Shown: positions 52,900-62,489 of the stretch, piece by piece | Position numbering within the stretch: the stretch's first letter is position 1 | Layout: each line of letters opens with the position of its first letter | Assembly (NCBI GenBank): GCA_964489835.1 | Contig: CAZBBC010000002.1 | Location: 53,621 to 117,620 of the forward strand | Length of the DNA stretch: 64,000 bases | Source of the DNA: CAZBBC01 sp964489835 | Lineage (GTDB): Bacteria > Calditrichota > Calditrichia > JAJRVZ01 | Reading direction: 5' to 3' | Notes under the pieces: model-generated | Database searches by the model: none | What the model was told of the DNA's origin: nothing | Seen by the model: only the letters and a program-made list of their open reading frames with translations | Position numbers and translations under genes: made by a program

Positions 52900-54270
52900 A
52901 TGGGATCATTAAACAGAAGAGCTTTTATTAAAGCTGCGGCCGTTGCCGGTGCTGGTATCGCTGTTGCGCCAAATTTAATTTCCGCAAATTCGAAAATACG
53001 ATTTCAAAGATCGAAACCTAACGGAAAGTTAAATATTGCATTTATTGGTGTTGGTGGTCGCGGTAGAGGTCATCTCAGAAATGTATGCCAATATGATGAT
53101 GTTGAAATTACAGCCATTTGTGATATTGATCCGGTCGCCATTACCAAGGCACAAACAAATTTGAGAGAAAATGCCCGGAAAGAAGCGACCGTTTATACGG
53201 GAGATGATTATGCCTTTATGAAGTTGATAGAGAGGGGTGATGTTGACGGTGTAATTATATCTACACCGTGGTTGTGGCATACACCAATGGCGGTGGCAGC
53301 CATGCGAGCCGGGAAGTATACCGGAGTCGAGGTCAGTGCCACAAATACAATTGAGGAATGTTGGGACCTGGTAAATACATTTGAGGAAACCGGTGTGCCA
53401 TGTATGATTTTAGAGAATGTTTGTTTTGCCCGTGAGGCCATGGCCGTATTAAAGATGGTTCGCGCGGGATTGTTCGGTGAAATCGTACATGCAACCTGCG
53501 GTTATCAACATGATTTACGGGAAGTAAAGTTTCAACCCGGCGTAGAGTTTGGAAAAAATGCAATAGGTGAGGCGCGCTGGAGAACAGAACATTCCTTAAA
53601 ACGAAACGGAGACCTTTATCCGACACATGGCGTAGGACCGGTTGCCACCTGGCTGGATATCAACAGAGGGAACAGATTTGTATCCATGACTTCGATGGCA
53701 ACAAAGTCAACAAGCCTCCATCATTATATTGTGAATCATCCTCAGGGGGGTGAAGATCATCCGAATGCTAAATTAAAATGGAAACTCGGCGATATAGTAA
53801 CTTCCACTATAAAAACAGCAAATGAAGAGACAATTATTGTCAGCCATGATACCAACCTGCCCCGGCCTTATTCGTGGGGATTTACCCTTCATGGAAACAA
53901 AGGTGTGTGGGGTGGCGATTACGAAGGAAGAAGGATCTATATTGAAGGGAAATCGACGAAACATGAATGGGAGACAGGGGACGCCTATGATAAATATTTT
54001 AAAGAATACGATGCCAGGATGTGGAAAGAGGAGGAGGCAAAGGCTGAAGGCGCCGGGCACGGCGGTATTGATTATTTTACAATCAAAGTATTTTTAGAAA
54101 GTGTCAGAAACGCGGTACACCCGCCACTTGATGTCTATGATGCAGCGGCATGGGGTGCCATAACCCCTTTATCTGAAGCCTCCGTTGCCAGCAACGGATC
54201 TCCGCAGTTTTTCCCGGATTTTACCAGAGGGAAATGGATAAAAAATAAACCGATATTTGTATTTGAATAA
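52900..54270 (+). CDS. Gfo/Idh/MocA-family protein, GH109-like, Tat-exported
   Basis: 456 residues, ATG after AAAAGGAG. MGSLNRRAFIKAAAVAGAGIAVAP is a Tat signal. The Rossmann motif AFIGVGGRGRGHL binds NAD. GKYTGVEVSATNTIEECWDLV, MILENVCFAREAMAVLKMVR and RNGDLYPTHGVGPVATWLDIN are very close to the patterns of GH109 alpha-N-acetylgalactosaminidases, which use tightly bound NAD in an oxidation-elimination mechanism. Exported Gfo/Idh/MocA proteins are common in glycan loci and many are uncharacterised, so GalNAc specificity is an inference. The length is normal for GH109. Ends in EASVASNGSPQFFPDFTRGKW, also typical. Confidence 0.85.
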   Translation: MGSLNRRAFIKAAAVAGAGIAVAPNLISANSKIRFQRSKPNGKLNIAFIGVGGRGRGHLRNVCQYDDVEITAICDIDPVAITKAQTNLRENARKEATVYTGDDYAFMKLIERGDVDGVIISTPWLWHTPMAVAAMRAGKYTGVEVSATNTIEECWDLVNTFEETGVPCMILENVCFAREAMAVLKMVRAGLFGEIVHATCGYQHDLREVKFQPGVEFGKNAIGEARWRTEHSLKRNGDLYPTHGVGPVATWLDINRGNRFVSMTSMATKSTSLHHYIVNHPQGGEDHPNAKLKWKLGDIVTSTIKTANEETIIVSHDTNLPRPYSWGFTLHGNKGVWGGDYEGRRIYIEGKSTKHEWETGDAYDKYFKEYDARMWKEEEAKAEGAGHGGIDYFTIKVFLESVRNAVHPPLDVYDAAAWGAITPLSEASVASNGSPQFFPDFTRGKWIKNKPIFVFE

Positions 54271-54286
54271 AACAGGTTAACAAAAA

Positions 54287-54439
54287 ATGAATAACCACTG
54301 GCCGGCTTTTACCAGTCAATTCTACGTGTTGGGCTTGTTTGTTCTTATTCTGGGAATGACCGATCAAATCTTTGGACAAATCTACTCTCCGCGAGTCGGT
54401 TCGTGGGCTTGTCTCGCGGTAGATTGTACCTTATTTTAG
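54287..54439 (+). pseudogene. Stub of a secreted protein gene
   Basis: 50 codons from ATG 54287, 17 bases after the GH109-like gene. YVLGLFVLILGMTDQIFGQ looks like a signal peptide, followed by IYSPRVGSWAC and a stop. There is no remaining body. Together with the next fragment it marks the edge where GC-rich foreign sequence begins. Confidence 0.4.
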
Positions 54440-54452
54440 CCAAGGAAATACT

Positions 54453-54791
54453 ATGAAACTTTCAAACAGAACTGTTCTTGTGACCGGAGGTACCGGCGGT
54501 ATCGGGCTCGGCATTGCCGAAGCTTTTCACCGAGCGAAAAGCAGGGTTATCGTATGCGGACGCGACAGAGAGAAGCTGGCGACGGTAGAAAAACAATACC
54601 CGGAGATCACAGCACTACCCTGTGATGTCGGAGATGTTCAGCAGAGGAAATATCTCGCCGCGGAAATGCTGCGCCGAATCGGAAAACCGTCTGCTTACAC
54701 CATCCTGGTGAACTGGGGAATATCTTTTGATAACAGCCAATTTTTATTAAAGAAGTCATTTGAGTTTTGGCAAATACACCATGATGCATGA
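54453..54791 (+). pseudogene. Truncated short-chain dehydrogenase (SDR)
   Basis: 112 residues, ATG after AAGGAAATACT. LVTGGTGGIGLGIAEAF is the SDR cofactor motif and ALPCDVGD the adenine-binding Asp. The expected NNAG stretch appears as ILVNWGISFDNS, and the frame ends soon after, before the Ser-Tyr-Lys catalytic residues. Normal SDRs have about 250 residues. The stop overlaps a downstream ATG by four bases (ATGA), which is probably chance. An inactive fragment. Confidence 0.75.
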
Positions 54792-54817
54792 AAATTTTAT
54801 TTTCAGAGGAAGAAAAC

Positions 54818-56029
54818 ATGCGAGAACAAAACAAGTTGCTTTTATTTGCTGGCTTGCTTGCCATGAATTTCGCGCTTGCTAAGGAAGAAGGCACAAGCAG
54901 AAGTGCGAATCATAGAGCCGGACAATTCAGTGCCCAACCTGCCGCTGTCTGCGGCGAAATAGTGCTGCAGCGCGCTGGCCATGACTGGATGTCGCAGCAA
55001 ATCGAAGAGCCTTGCATCCTGCCCAATCCCAAAGCATCGGGGCGCTTGATCATGTTATATTCAGCCGTATCGTCATCAAACCGGGTCGTGGCGGCTATCG
55101 GCAAGGCCTGGGCGGACATAAACGATCCGTTCAAGTGGTACCAGGACGAAGCAAATCCTGTTTTCCAACCAGCCAAATGTGGTTGGGACTCCACCACCAT
55201 CCGCCTTGATGCTGTCCTCTACATAGCGGAAGAAGACGCTTACTACATCTACTACTCCGGTTCCACTGGCACCATTCAAGATAGAATAGGCCTCGCAATT
55301 TGTCCGACAGGTAGCGACGGGTACTCAGATTTGAATCCTGCATCTATTGTTCGCTACGGCACAATGCCAGTACTGGCCCCGGAGCCTGCAGCGCCATATA
55401 ACGAGAATATGGCTTCCCAGGCAGCGGTATTCCGCGAATGGAATGCCGCGACGCAGCACTGGGACTGGTACATGTACTATTCATATCGCGGCAAGGATGG
55501 CACCCTGCCCGGCATCCGCCTCGCGACTTCACACGATGGTAAATCTTGGACTCGGCGTTTCAATGCCGATGACCCGCGCAGCATGGGACAAATTTTCTGC
55601 TCCACATCAAACGCCTATTACGAATGGCACCAGATTTTCAAGACTGGTAAGACGTATGTGCTCTGTATTGAAGTTGGTGTCGATCACGGTGCCCGCTGGC
55701 GGCCGGTACTTGCTGTCAGCAGGAATCCGCTGCAAGGATGGGTGCAGCTCGATCTCGACATCATGCTGCAGACAAAATGGACCGGTTTCTACAACGATCT
55801 CACGCTCTTTCATGTCGCCACGCCGGCGCTGTACCTGATCGGCGGCAAGTGGTTTCTATTTGCCCAGGCATGCGGCAAACCCGACAATGACAATTATATC
55901 GATGGGGCCTGGGAGATGTGGGGCATTACCTGCGAACGCAGGATTCCGACCTGCCCAGGCTGTGATGATCTTTACATTCCTGGATTGCCGGCCCCAGGTA
56001 GCGACGCCATAAGGAAATATTTCCGGTAG
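54818..56029 (+). CDS. GH43/GH32-like five-bladed propeller, secreted
   Basis: 403 residues from ATG 54818, after GAGGAAG, which starts a signal peptide (MREQNKLLLFAGLLAMNFALA); the frame extends to 54788. The rest is a propeller of the GH43/GH32/GH130 type: EEPCILPNPKASGRLIMLYSA, AEEDAYYIYYSGSTG, IGLAICPTGSDGYSD, YMYYSYRGKDGTLPGIRLATSHDGKSWTR, FYNDLTLFHVATPALYLIGGKWFLFAQ. I cannot place the catalytic acids with certainty, so it may be a hydrolase or an inactive binding protein. The base composition is clearly GC-richer than most of the region, pointing to later acquisition together with the gene at 57475. Confidence 0.65.
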   Translation: MREQNKLLLFAGLLAMNFALAKEEGTSRSANHRAGQFSAQPAAVCGEIVLQRAGHDWMSQQIEEPCILPNPKASGRLIMLYSAVSSSNRVVAAIGKAWADINDPFKWYQDEANPVFQPAKCGWDSTTIRLDAVLYIAEEDAYYIYYSGSTGTIQDRIGLAICPTGSDGYSDLNPASIVRYGTMPVLAPEPAAPYNENMASQAAVFREWNAATQHWDWYMYYSYRGKDGTLPGIRLATSHDGKSWTRRFNADDPRSMGQIFCSTSNAYYEWHQIFKTGKTYVLCIEVGVDHGARWRPVLAVSRNPLQGWVQLDLDIMLQTKWTGFYNDLTLFHVATPALYLIGGKWFLFAQACGKPDNDNYIDGAWEMWGITCERRIPTCPGCDDLYIPGLPAPGSDAIRKYFR

Positions 56030-56472
56030 GTATTGAATAAAAATATGAATGCTATTCATTTTTATTCTGCAACTTGACCGGCAATATTTAGTCTCAACTT
56101 ATATTTATGCCTTCGGCGATCCGGCTTTGCCAGACAAAAAGGCAGATCCCGTCTTTCGACGGGATAAACTCCTTTAAACTCGCTAACGGATAGTGGAAAA
56201 GGTAAAATTGAGTTGCTCGAACGAAAATTCGCCGAATCTTATATGGCAGATTATTTTAGTCTTATAAAAATAACTAACCGGAAAGATTTATTAATAGTAA
56301 ATAATGTTATATGATACTAAAAATAAGGAAAATGTCACAATATCATATGGTACTAACTATAAATAGATCGTAAATTAATGACAGAATAATTGTGGAGTCC
56401 AGATACCACAAAATAAAAAACGGGGCGTTACTGAAAAGCCTTACGAGTAGGGAAAAGAAAGGGAGAATAATT
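56030..56472. other. 443-base gap with hairpins and a gene fragment
   Basis: GATCCCGTC-TTTC-GACGGGAT lies near 56150. After it, a frame without a start reads GKGKIELLERKFAESYMADY and ends near 56311; I do not recognise it, and it may be the end of a lost gene. AT-rich sequence returns here after the GC-rich gene upstream. No promoter stands out. Confidence 0.45.
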
Positions 56473-56847
56473 ATGAATTGGTATTTAGCAGTATTAAAAA
56501 ATTACACTGGGTTCAGTGGAAGAGCAAGGAGAAAAGAATATTGGATGTTTGCATTATTCAACATAATTTTTCTCATTGTTGCAATGATTATTGACAATAT
56601 ATTAGGAACCACAATTGAAGGAGGTGGATATGGTTTATTTTATTTCTTATATGCCTTAGCTGTTTTAATCCCCGGTCTTGCAGTTGCGGTCAGACGTCTT
56701 CATGATGTTGGAAAAAGTGGCTGGATGATATTAATCGGCTTGATTCCAATAATTGGTTGGATTTGGCTATTAGTTCTTATGGTTATAGATAGTAAGCCCG
56801 GAGAGAACCAATATGGTCCCAATCCAAAAGAAGTACCAGTCAATTAA
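56473..56847 (+). CDS. DUF805 family inner-membrane protein
   Basis: 124 residues from ATG 56473, which follows GGGAGAATAATT; an upstream in-frame start is less likely, since family members begin exactly MNWYLAVLKNYTGFSGRARRxEYW. Three or four membrane helices follow (FALFNIIFLIVAMIID, GLFYFLYALAVLIPGLAV, WMILIGLIPIIGWIWLLVLMVID). RRLHDVGKSGW is the conserved cytoplasmic loop and DSKPGENQYGPNP the conserved end. The function of DUF805 is unknown; members are scattered, often in mobile or integron-like settings. Complete length. Confidence 0.9.
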   Translation: MNWYLAVLKNYTGFSGRARRKEYWMFALFNIIFLIVAMIIDNILGTTIEGGGYGLFYFLYALAVLIPGLAVAVRRLHDVGKSGWMILIGLIPIIGWIWLLVLMVIDSKPGENQYGPNPKEVPVN

Positions 56848-57474
56848 AAAGTATTTCAAAATACCCGTTCGCTTCACGATGAATTTCAGGTGTTGAAAAA
56901 GTGGTTTTTGCTACAATCGTGAAGAAATGTCAAATGTCAAAACTACAATGACAAATGAAAGGCCAAATTCGCCAGTTGGCGAATCCACCCGCCGGCGTGA
57001 TCCTAATGACAATGTATGTGTAATTTACTGATGGGATCTCTCGATTTGATTTGATCTTGGGCATTGGACATTAGACATTGATTTGACATTTGACATCGGG
57101 TATTTGACATTGGTAGTTAGTGATTATTTGGAATTTGGGATTTGGAACTTGAGATTTCCCGAAAGGTCGGAGGCCGACATATTTTATCGGGAATATTGGA
57201 TATTGGAATTTTTATTGAGAGAAGATAAGTTTTGAAAGTCGAATAAATCGGATATTATTTTCACATAAAAATTTACAACGCTATTCTTCAGTGGTCAATT
57301 TATTTTGATTAAAATATTTTTCATAAAGTAATAATTACTATATGGCATTTTTCCACCTAGATGCGCAAAATTGTTTACTAAATGGCGAAAAAGTAATCTA
57401 ACTATCAATAATAATTACAGTTTTTATAACACGGCGATTAGTCCGCCGAATTATAGTTCGCTAAGGGAACAGGA
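56848..57474. other. 627-base gap made of low-complexity repeat text
   Basis: No gene. 56930-57130 is built of variants of TTTGACATTTGACAT and its complement, and 57125-57215 of GGAATTTGGGATTTGGAA plus CGGAGGCCG- and TCGGGAA-type short palindromes. GCGAATCCACCCGCCGGCG near 56980 looks like part of another hairpin unit. Similar AATCCAAAATCC text occurs in the kinase insert near 7365. Confidence 0.6.
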
Positions 57475-59307
57475 ATGAACAGAATTAGCCTATCTTACGC
57501 ACTCCTCCTCGCCATGGTCTTTTCTATTGGCTTCGCCCGGGCCTCAGATTCTGTCTCGGGCGAGTTGCAGCAGTGGCACAAGGTCACGATAACGTTCAAC
57601 GGCCCGAACACCAGTGAGACAGCCAGTCTCAACCCATTCCTCGACTACAGGCTGAACGTGACGTTCACGCAGGGCACAAACACGTATCTTGTCCCCGGCT
57701 ACTACGCGACAGACGGCAATGCAGCCAACACCGGTGCGACAAGCGGCAACACGTGGCGCGTCCACTTCTCCCCGCCTACGACAGGCACATGGACCTACAC
57801 GGCTTCGTTCCGCACCGGGCAGGATGTCGCAATATCTACCAGTCAAACGGCGGGAACCGCGACCAGCTTCGACGGTGCCTCGGGCAGCTTTACCGTTGCC
57901 GCCTCGGACAAGACCGGCGACGACTTTCGCGGCAAGGGGATGATCACACTTGCGCCGGGCAAGCACTACCTGCACTTCGCTGGAACGAGAGACTACTGGA
58001 TCAAGGGCGGCACTGACAGCCCTGAGGATCTCCTTGGCTGTTCCGACTTTGATAATACCGCCGGCGGCAGCTTAACCACCTACCCAAACCATGTAAGAGA
58101 TTGGGGCACGGGCGATCCGACATGGGGTAGCGCGAAGGGCAAGGGAATCATCGGCGTACTCAACTACCTCAACGTCCAAAAGGTAAACAGCGTTTACTTC
58201 CTCCCCATGAACCTGGGAGGAGACGGCAACAATACGCACCCCTTCGCCAGCACGACCAATGACCTTGTCTATGACTGCAGCAAACTGGACCAATGGGGAA
58301 TCGTGTTTGACCACGCGCAGAAGAAAGGCGTGGCGCTCCAAGTCGTGCTCAACGAAGCCGAGGCCAACAACAAGAACAGGTTGGACAACGGGACGCTTGG
58401 GGCCGAGCGCAAACTGTTCTATCGCGAGTTGATCGCCCGGTTCGGGCATATCAACGGGGTACAATGGAACATATGCGAGGAGTACAATTACACATCGTAC
58501 GCATGGAGCGTCGACCTCGTAAAGAGCTTCGCGGCATTTATCCGCAATACCGATCCTTACGATCACCCGATCGGTGTCCACAACATGAACACCGACAACG
58601 CGTTCGAACCGTTCTCCGGCGACAGCAATTTCGACTATCTCTCCATTCAACTCCATCCAGCCCATCCCGCCACACGCATCAGACACCTGGACTACCTCGA
58701 CCAGCTAAGGAATCACACCTCGGCTGCCGGGCGTCCGCTGGCATTGATGTTCGACGAGGTGGATTGGGCAACGACAGCAGATGACGAGTCTCACGACCTC
58801 TCTAATGCTGCACAGTGCAAGAGTGGGGCAAAATTCCTCCGCAAGGCTGTGTTGTGGCAGTGTTATCTCGGTGGTGCGGGGGGTGTGGAATGGATCCTGT
58901 CGGATCTTCTTGGCACGGCTGACTTCCGTCGGTACGAGGCCCTGTGGGGTTATACGCGTCACGCGCGCACCTTTTTAGAGCAGCTACCCCTCGGTGACAT
59001 GGCGCCCGGCCACGATCTGTTGACCGGGGAATCGAAATACGCCGTGCCGTATTATGACATCGAGGGCGTCGTCCTGGCGAAAACCGGTGAGGTCTACGCG
59101 ATTCAGCTTCCGGACGCTACACTGATCGCTACGCTGGATCTGTCCGGTGCATCGGGTCGCTTCACCAAACGCTGGTACAATCCGAGGACCGGCAACTTCG
59201 AGGGCACAACAATATCGATAACCGGCGGCGGAAACATATCGCTGGGGCCACCGCCATCGTCACCCAGTGAAGACTGGGTCGTCCTGATCGAGAAGATCGG
59301 AAAATAA
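57475..59307 (+). CDS. DUF5060 apiosidase-like glycoside hydrolase, secreted
   Basis: 610 residues, ATG after AACAGGA. Signal peptide to FARAS. Residues about 30-150 form the DUF5060 beta-sandwich (WHKVTITFNGPNTSE, WRVHFSPPTTGTWTYTASF). A TIM barrel follows (about 165-500): KHYLHFAGTRDYWIKGGTDSPE, VYFLPMNLGGDGNN, and NGVQWNICEEYNYTS and LALMFDEVDWATT carrying the likely acid/base and nucleophile glutamates on two strands. The last about 80 residues match the 'putative collagen-binding' sandwich (FTKRWYNPRTGNFEG) found at the end of apiosidase-like (GH140-type) enzymes. Substrate unknown; an apiosidase would suit RG-II, but DUF5060 is more often linked to cellulase-like enzymes. Strikingly GC-rich, hence probably acquired recently. 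Confidence 0.75.
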   Translation: MNRISLSYALLLAMVFSIGFARASDSVSGELQQWHKVTITFNGPNTSETASLNPFLDYRLNVTFTQGTNTYLVPGYYATDGNAANTGATSGNTWRVHFSPPTTGTWTYTASFRTGQDVAISTSQTAGTATSFDGASGSFTVAASDKTGDDFRGKGMITLAPGKHYLHFAGTRDYWIKGGTDSPEDLLGCSDFDNTAGGSLTTYPNHVRDWGTGDPTWGSAKGKGIIGVLNYLNVQKVNSVYFLPMNLGGDGNNTHPFASTTNDLVYDCSKLDQWGIVFDHAQKKGVALQVVLNEAEANNKNRLDNGTLGAERKLFYRELIARFGHINGVQWNICEEYNYTSYAWSVDLVKSFAAFIRNTDPYDHPIGVHNMNTDNAFEPFSGDSNFDYLSIQLHPAHPATRIRHLDYLDQLRNHTSAAGRPLALMFDEVDWATTADDESHDLSNAAQCKSGAKFLRKAVLWQCYLGGAGGVEWILSDLLGTADFRRYEALWGYTRHARTFLEQLPLGDMAPGHDLLTGESKYAVPYYDIEGVVLAKTGEVYAIQLPDATLIATLDLSGASGRFTKRWYNPRTGNFEGTTISITGGGNISLGPPPSSPSEDWVVLIEKIGK

Positions 59308-59423
59308 CCTGAAGCAGCGAACAACTGAATGCAGACTATTGTCGCATGCGCGCCAAAACTCTGATTCCCACCGTTCGCGAGGAAGATCACGTGACAGAGG
59401 GCCGGGACAAGTTATTGTGAGCG

Positions 59424-59880
59424 CTTGACGATAGTCGACGTGCCGTCCACCTCTGCTTGGACGACCAGCTCTGACTTCCCGCTTTGATCCTGGTATACGC
59501 GCTGCTCGATGCACTGGCGTGGGTCGGGAAGCGTGGTGGGAGTCAACCTGATGTCACTCGTGACGACTTCATTCGCTGGTGCAATCGGTACATACTGGTT
59601 CCTCCGTCGGCAACTTTCTCAGCTGTCGATCTTTACGCTGCACGATGTGGCTTGGTCCACAGCAACACGGCCGAGTCGCGCCTCATGAGACAAGGACAGG
59701 CACATCCAGTCTGGTACGACTTGCCGACAAGCCAGTCCCTTGTTCCCATTCGCACGGTTAGTTCGCAGATGCCCGTTATTATCCCTGTGCAGGGCCTCGT
59801 TGACGCCGTCTTCAGAGCGGTTGAGTCGTTTGTTGCAGCAGTCGATGCTGATAGGGAGCTTGCGAGAGAAGTAGAGTGGT
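59424..59880 (+). pseudogene. Decayed hypothetical gene with in-frame UGA
   Basis: In one frame: LDDSRRAVHLCLDDQL, a UGA (59472-59474), then LPALILVYALLDALAWVGKR, DDFIRWCNRYIL, DLYAARCGLVHSNTAESRL and EVEW. This pattern is a small conserved hypothetical family I recognise only as such. An ORF-finder start at TTG 59484 lies after the UGA, inside the domain. Near 59880 the protein loses its family character where the antiporter sequence begins. GC-rich like the upstream gene, so probably part of the same acquired block. Function unknown; inactive by stop and truncation. Confidence 0.6.
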
Positions 59881-61326
59881 TTGCCGCTTCTCGGACTGGC
59901 TGCTTTACGTGCCGCGATATTTCTTGTCGTCATGATTTTTATTGGCACTCGTATTATCCCTCGACTTATGACTTATATCGCGAGCTGGAATTCGCGAGAA
60001 CTATTTTTTCTGGCGGTGACTGCCATCGGTTTGGGGATCGGTTATGGCACTTTTCTATTTGGTCTATCTTTTGCGTTTGGAGCATTTGCGGCGGGCTTGG
60101 TTTTAAGCGAGTCAGATTATGGTCATCAGGCATTGAGTGACATTATCCCTGTTCGGGATTTGTTTGCTCTCCTTTTCTTTGTCTCTGTGGGTATGTTGTT
60201 CGATCCGGCTTTTTTATTTGCAAAATGGAAAACCGTGCTTCTTGTTGTGCTTTTAATTTCTGTGGGCAAAGCGCTTATATTTGGAACTTTAGCCCCAATA
60301 TTTCGCTATCGCAATGTTGTGCCTCTGGCAGTAAGCCTGGGCCTATTTCAGGTAGGGGAGTTTTCGTTTGTGCTTGCTCGTGTTGGGATAAGTACAAATT
60401 CAATAAGCAAAGACCTCTATTCAATAGTACTCAACGCAGCAATCATAACCATGGTTTTGACCCCTTTAGTTTCAGGTTTAACAACACCACTATATGCACT
60501 CCGCAGGCGTTGGTTCAAGCGGGAGCCGCTTCGTACTATCAATCTCCCCAAAGCCGGATTACACGATCATGTTGTGATCGCCGGAGGAGGACGAGTGGGC
60601 CAATATATTGCTCAGGTTTTGCAACGTCTGAAGCTGGATTTTGTTCTAATAGAATTAGATAATAGAAGGGTTGAACAAGCCAAAACAGCGAAGAACCCTG
60701 TAATCTATGGCGACGCCAGCCACGAAGTTGTATTAAAAGCAGCAAAAGTTGAGGAGGCCCGGCTCTTGCTAATCACCGTTCCCGTTATTGTTACAACTCA
60801 AATTATTGTTAAGCAAGTGCGTGAGATTAATTCGAATCTGCACATTGTAGCTAGAGCCGAGGGAACACAACAAATGAAAATTTTGTATGACTTTGGCGTA
60901 TACGAAGTCGTACAACCGGAATTTGAGGCCAGCCTGGAAATTACCCGTCAGGCATTATTGCATTTGAATATCCCGGCAACCGAAATTCAGAGGTTCACAG
61001 ATGCTATTCGCAAAGAATTATATGCCCCACTTTATCAAACACAGAAGCATTATAAGACACTCGCCCACTTGCAAAGTGCTATGCATTTGCTGGAATTGAC
61101 CTGGATAGAATTACCTGCGGGCAGCTCCATAATAGGACAGACTATAAAAGAGCTGGCTATTCGCAGCCGAACCGGAGCTTCAGTAGTGGGCGTAATGCGC
61201 AATGGTATTTTACATCCCAATCCGGAGGCTAGTTATCTCTTTGCTAACGGCGACTTAGTAGCGGTAATGTGCGATACTCAGCAGCTTGCTGCTTTTAATA
61301 CGTTAGTAGAACAGGATAAAACATGA
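59881..61326 (+). pseudogene. CPA2 cation:proton antiporter lacking its first half
   Basis: 481 residues remain. LRAAIFLVVMIFIGTRIIPRL and ELFFLAVTAIGLGIGYGTFL, FGAFAAGLVLSESDYGHQ and LFFVSVGMLFDP are late membrane helices of the Kef/YbaL-type family; GLFQVGEFSFVLARVG follows. Then come a TrkA-N (RCK) NAD-binding domain (HVVIAGGGRVGQYIAQVLQRL, about 230-345) and a TrkA-C domain at the end (LPAGSSIIGQTIKELAIRSRTGASVVGV). Intact members have about 6 further helices in front, including part of the ion path. The missing half and the sudden change to GC-rich sequence at 59880 show a recombination junction. The protein is probably non-functional, though translation of the remaining domains is possible. 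Confidence 0.82.
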
Positions 61327-61406
61327 GTTGGTAATTGCTACGCTTTTCAAAAGTGGAATAAAAAATTATGAAAAATATTCTGTTTATTTAGTTAATGCGG
61401 GCTAAC

Positions 61407-62489
61407 GAGACTGTCGAAAAACCTCAAATAAAGATTAAGATTATTCATTTGCCCTGGTGATTAAAACACTGTAACTTCTTATATAATCAATAAGTTACAG
61501 GATGTATCAATGCCTAAATACAAACCCTATAATTATCTTCAAACGACCCTGGTGTCGGTTGACCTTGAGAAACAGATTCCAACCGGCTCCCTGGAATTTG
61601 CCATTCACTATCTTGTTGACAATGAGATTGATCTTATCGGTTTAGACTCTAGGTATAAAAATGACAATGAGGGCCGCCCTGCATATGATCCCCGCATATT
61701 ATTAAAAGTAGTTTTACCGGCATACGCGCGAGGTCTACTTGGTTCCCGGCGGACAGCAACTACCATAGTACCGCCAATTTAAAGAAGTGTAATGATGAAG
61801 AACTGGATGCCTACATTCCGGATGTAAATTTCAGAAAGCGGGATCCGCGTTTCAAGGATAAGAATTGGTATAAGCCGGTGAAGAAAAAACGGAAGCACTT
61901 TAAACTTGAAGATTTCACCTATGATCAGGCAACTGATAGTTATACCTGTCCTAATAGAGAAAAACTGACCCTGCGTGCCTGTCATGCTAAAATAAAAACG
62001 AAAGTCTACAGACGTTATAGTGTGGCCGAGGGTGCCTGTGATGTTTGTCTATACCGGAAGTGCTGTTTGAAGACACCGACAGCCAGGAGGAAATATCTGG
62101 AAATAGATTTGGGCAGGCCGCCGGAAGATCTGGTTGGCAAGATGATTGCGAAGATAGATACACGGAAAGGAAAAGAAAGATATGAGAGGCGACTGGCGAT
62201 AGTAGAGCCGGTTTTTGCCAATATCAGGACGCAAAAAAGGTTGGATCGATTTACCCTGAGGGGAAAACTTAAGGTGAATGTGCAATGGCAGCTATATTGT
62301 ATCATCCACAACATAGAGAAGATTGTTAATAATGGAGCAAGTTTTGCCTAAGGATCAGGGAATTTACGGATATCAAGGAAGATACATCATCATAGAGAGG
62401 GAAATTTATAGTTAGGACGGATTAATGAGTGATTTTAAAATTTGATATAAGAAATAAATAGGAAAATATATAGGTTTTTCAACAGTCTC
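61407..62489 (+). mobile_element. IS1182-family insertion element, internally deleted
   Basis: Terminal inverted repeats GAGACTGTCGAAAAACCT (61407-61424) and AGGTTTTTCAACAGTCTC (62472-62489) match in 17 of 18 positions. At 1083 bases it is several hundred bases shorter than usual because the transposase gene is deleted. It lies between GCTAAC (61401-61406) and AACAATGGC (62490 on), i.e. inside an attC left core, with AAC possibly duplicated as target site. Confidence 0.88.
61510..62351 (+). pseudogene. IS1182-family transposase with internal deletion
   Basis: First part (61510 to about 61745): MPKYKPYNYLQTTLVSVDLE, DPRILLKVVLPAYARGLLGSR, the IS1182 N-terminal domain. The second part is in another frame from 61749: ADSNYHSTANLKKCNDEELDAYIPD, RKRDPRFKDKNWY, a Cys-rich CDVCLYRKCCLKT zinc-like segment, then EPVFANIRTQKRLDRF and GKLKVNVQWQLYCIIHNIEK. 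The middle of the DDE domain is gone and the two parts are out of frame, so the element cannot move by itself. The beginning of the second part keeps a DSNYHS remnant of the catalytic core. Confidence 0.88.

Noticed and set aside
58072..58686. 204-residue open frame on the minus strand
   Set aside because: Long shadow frame favoured by GC-rich codons of the DUF5060 gene; no start signals or family.
59484..60140. 218-residue gene
   Set aside because: The first part belongs to a decayed gene that begins before an in-frame UGA; the last part is only a shadow frame of the antiporter sequence.
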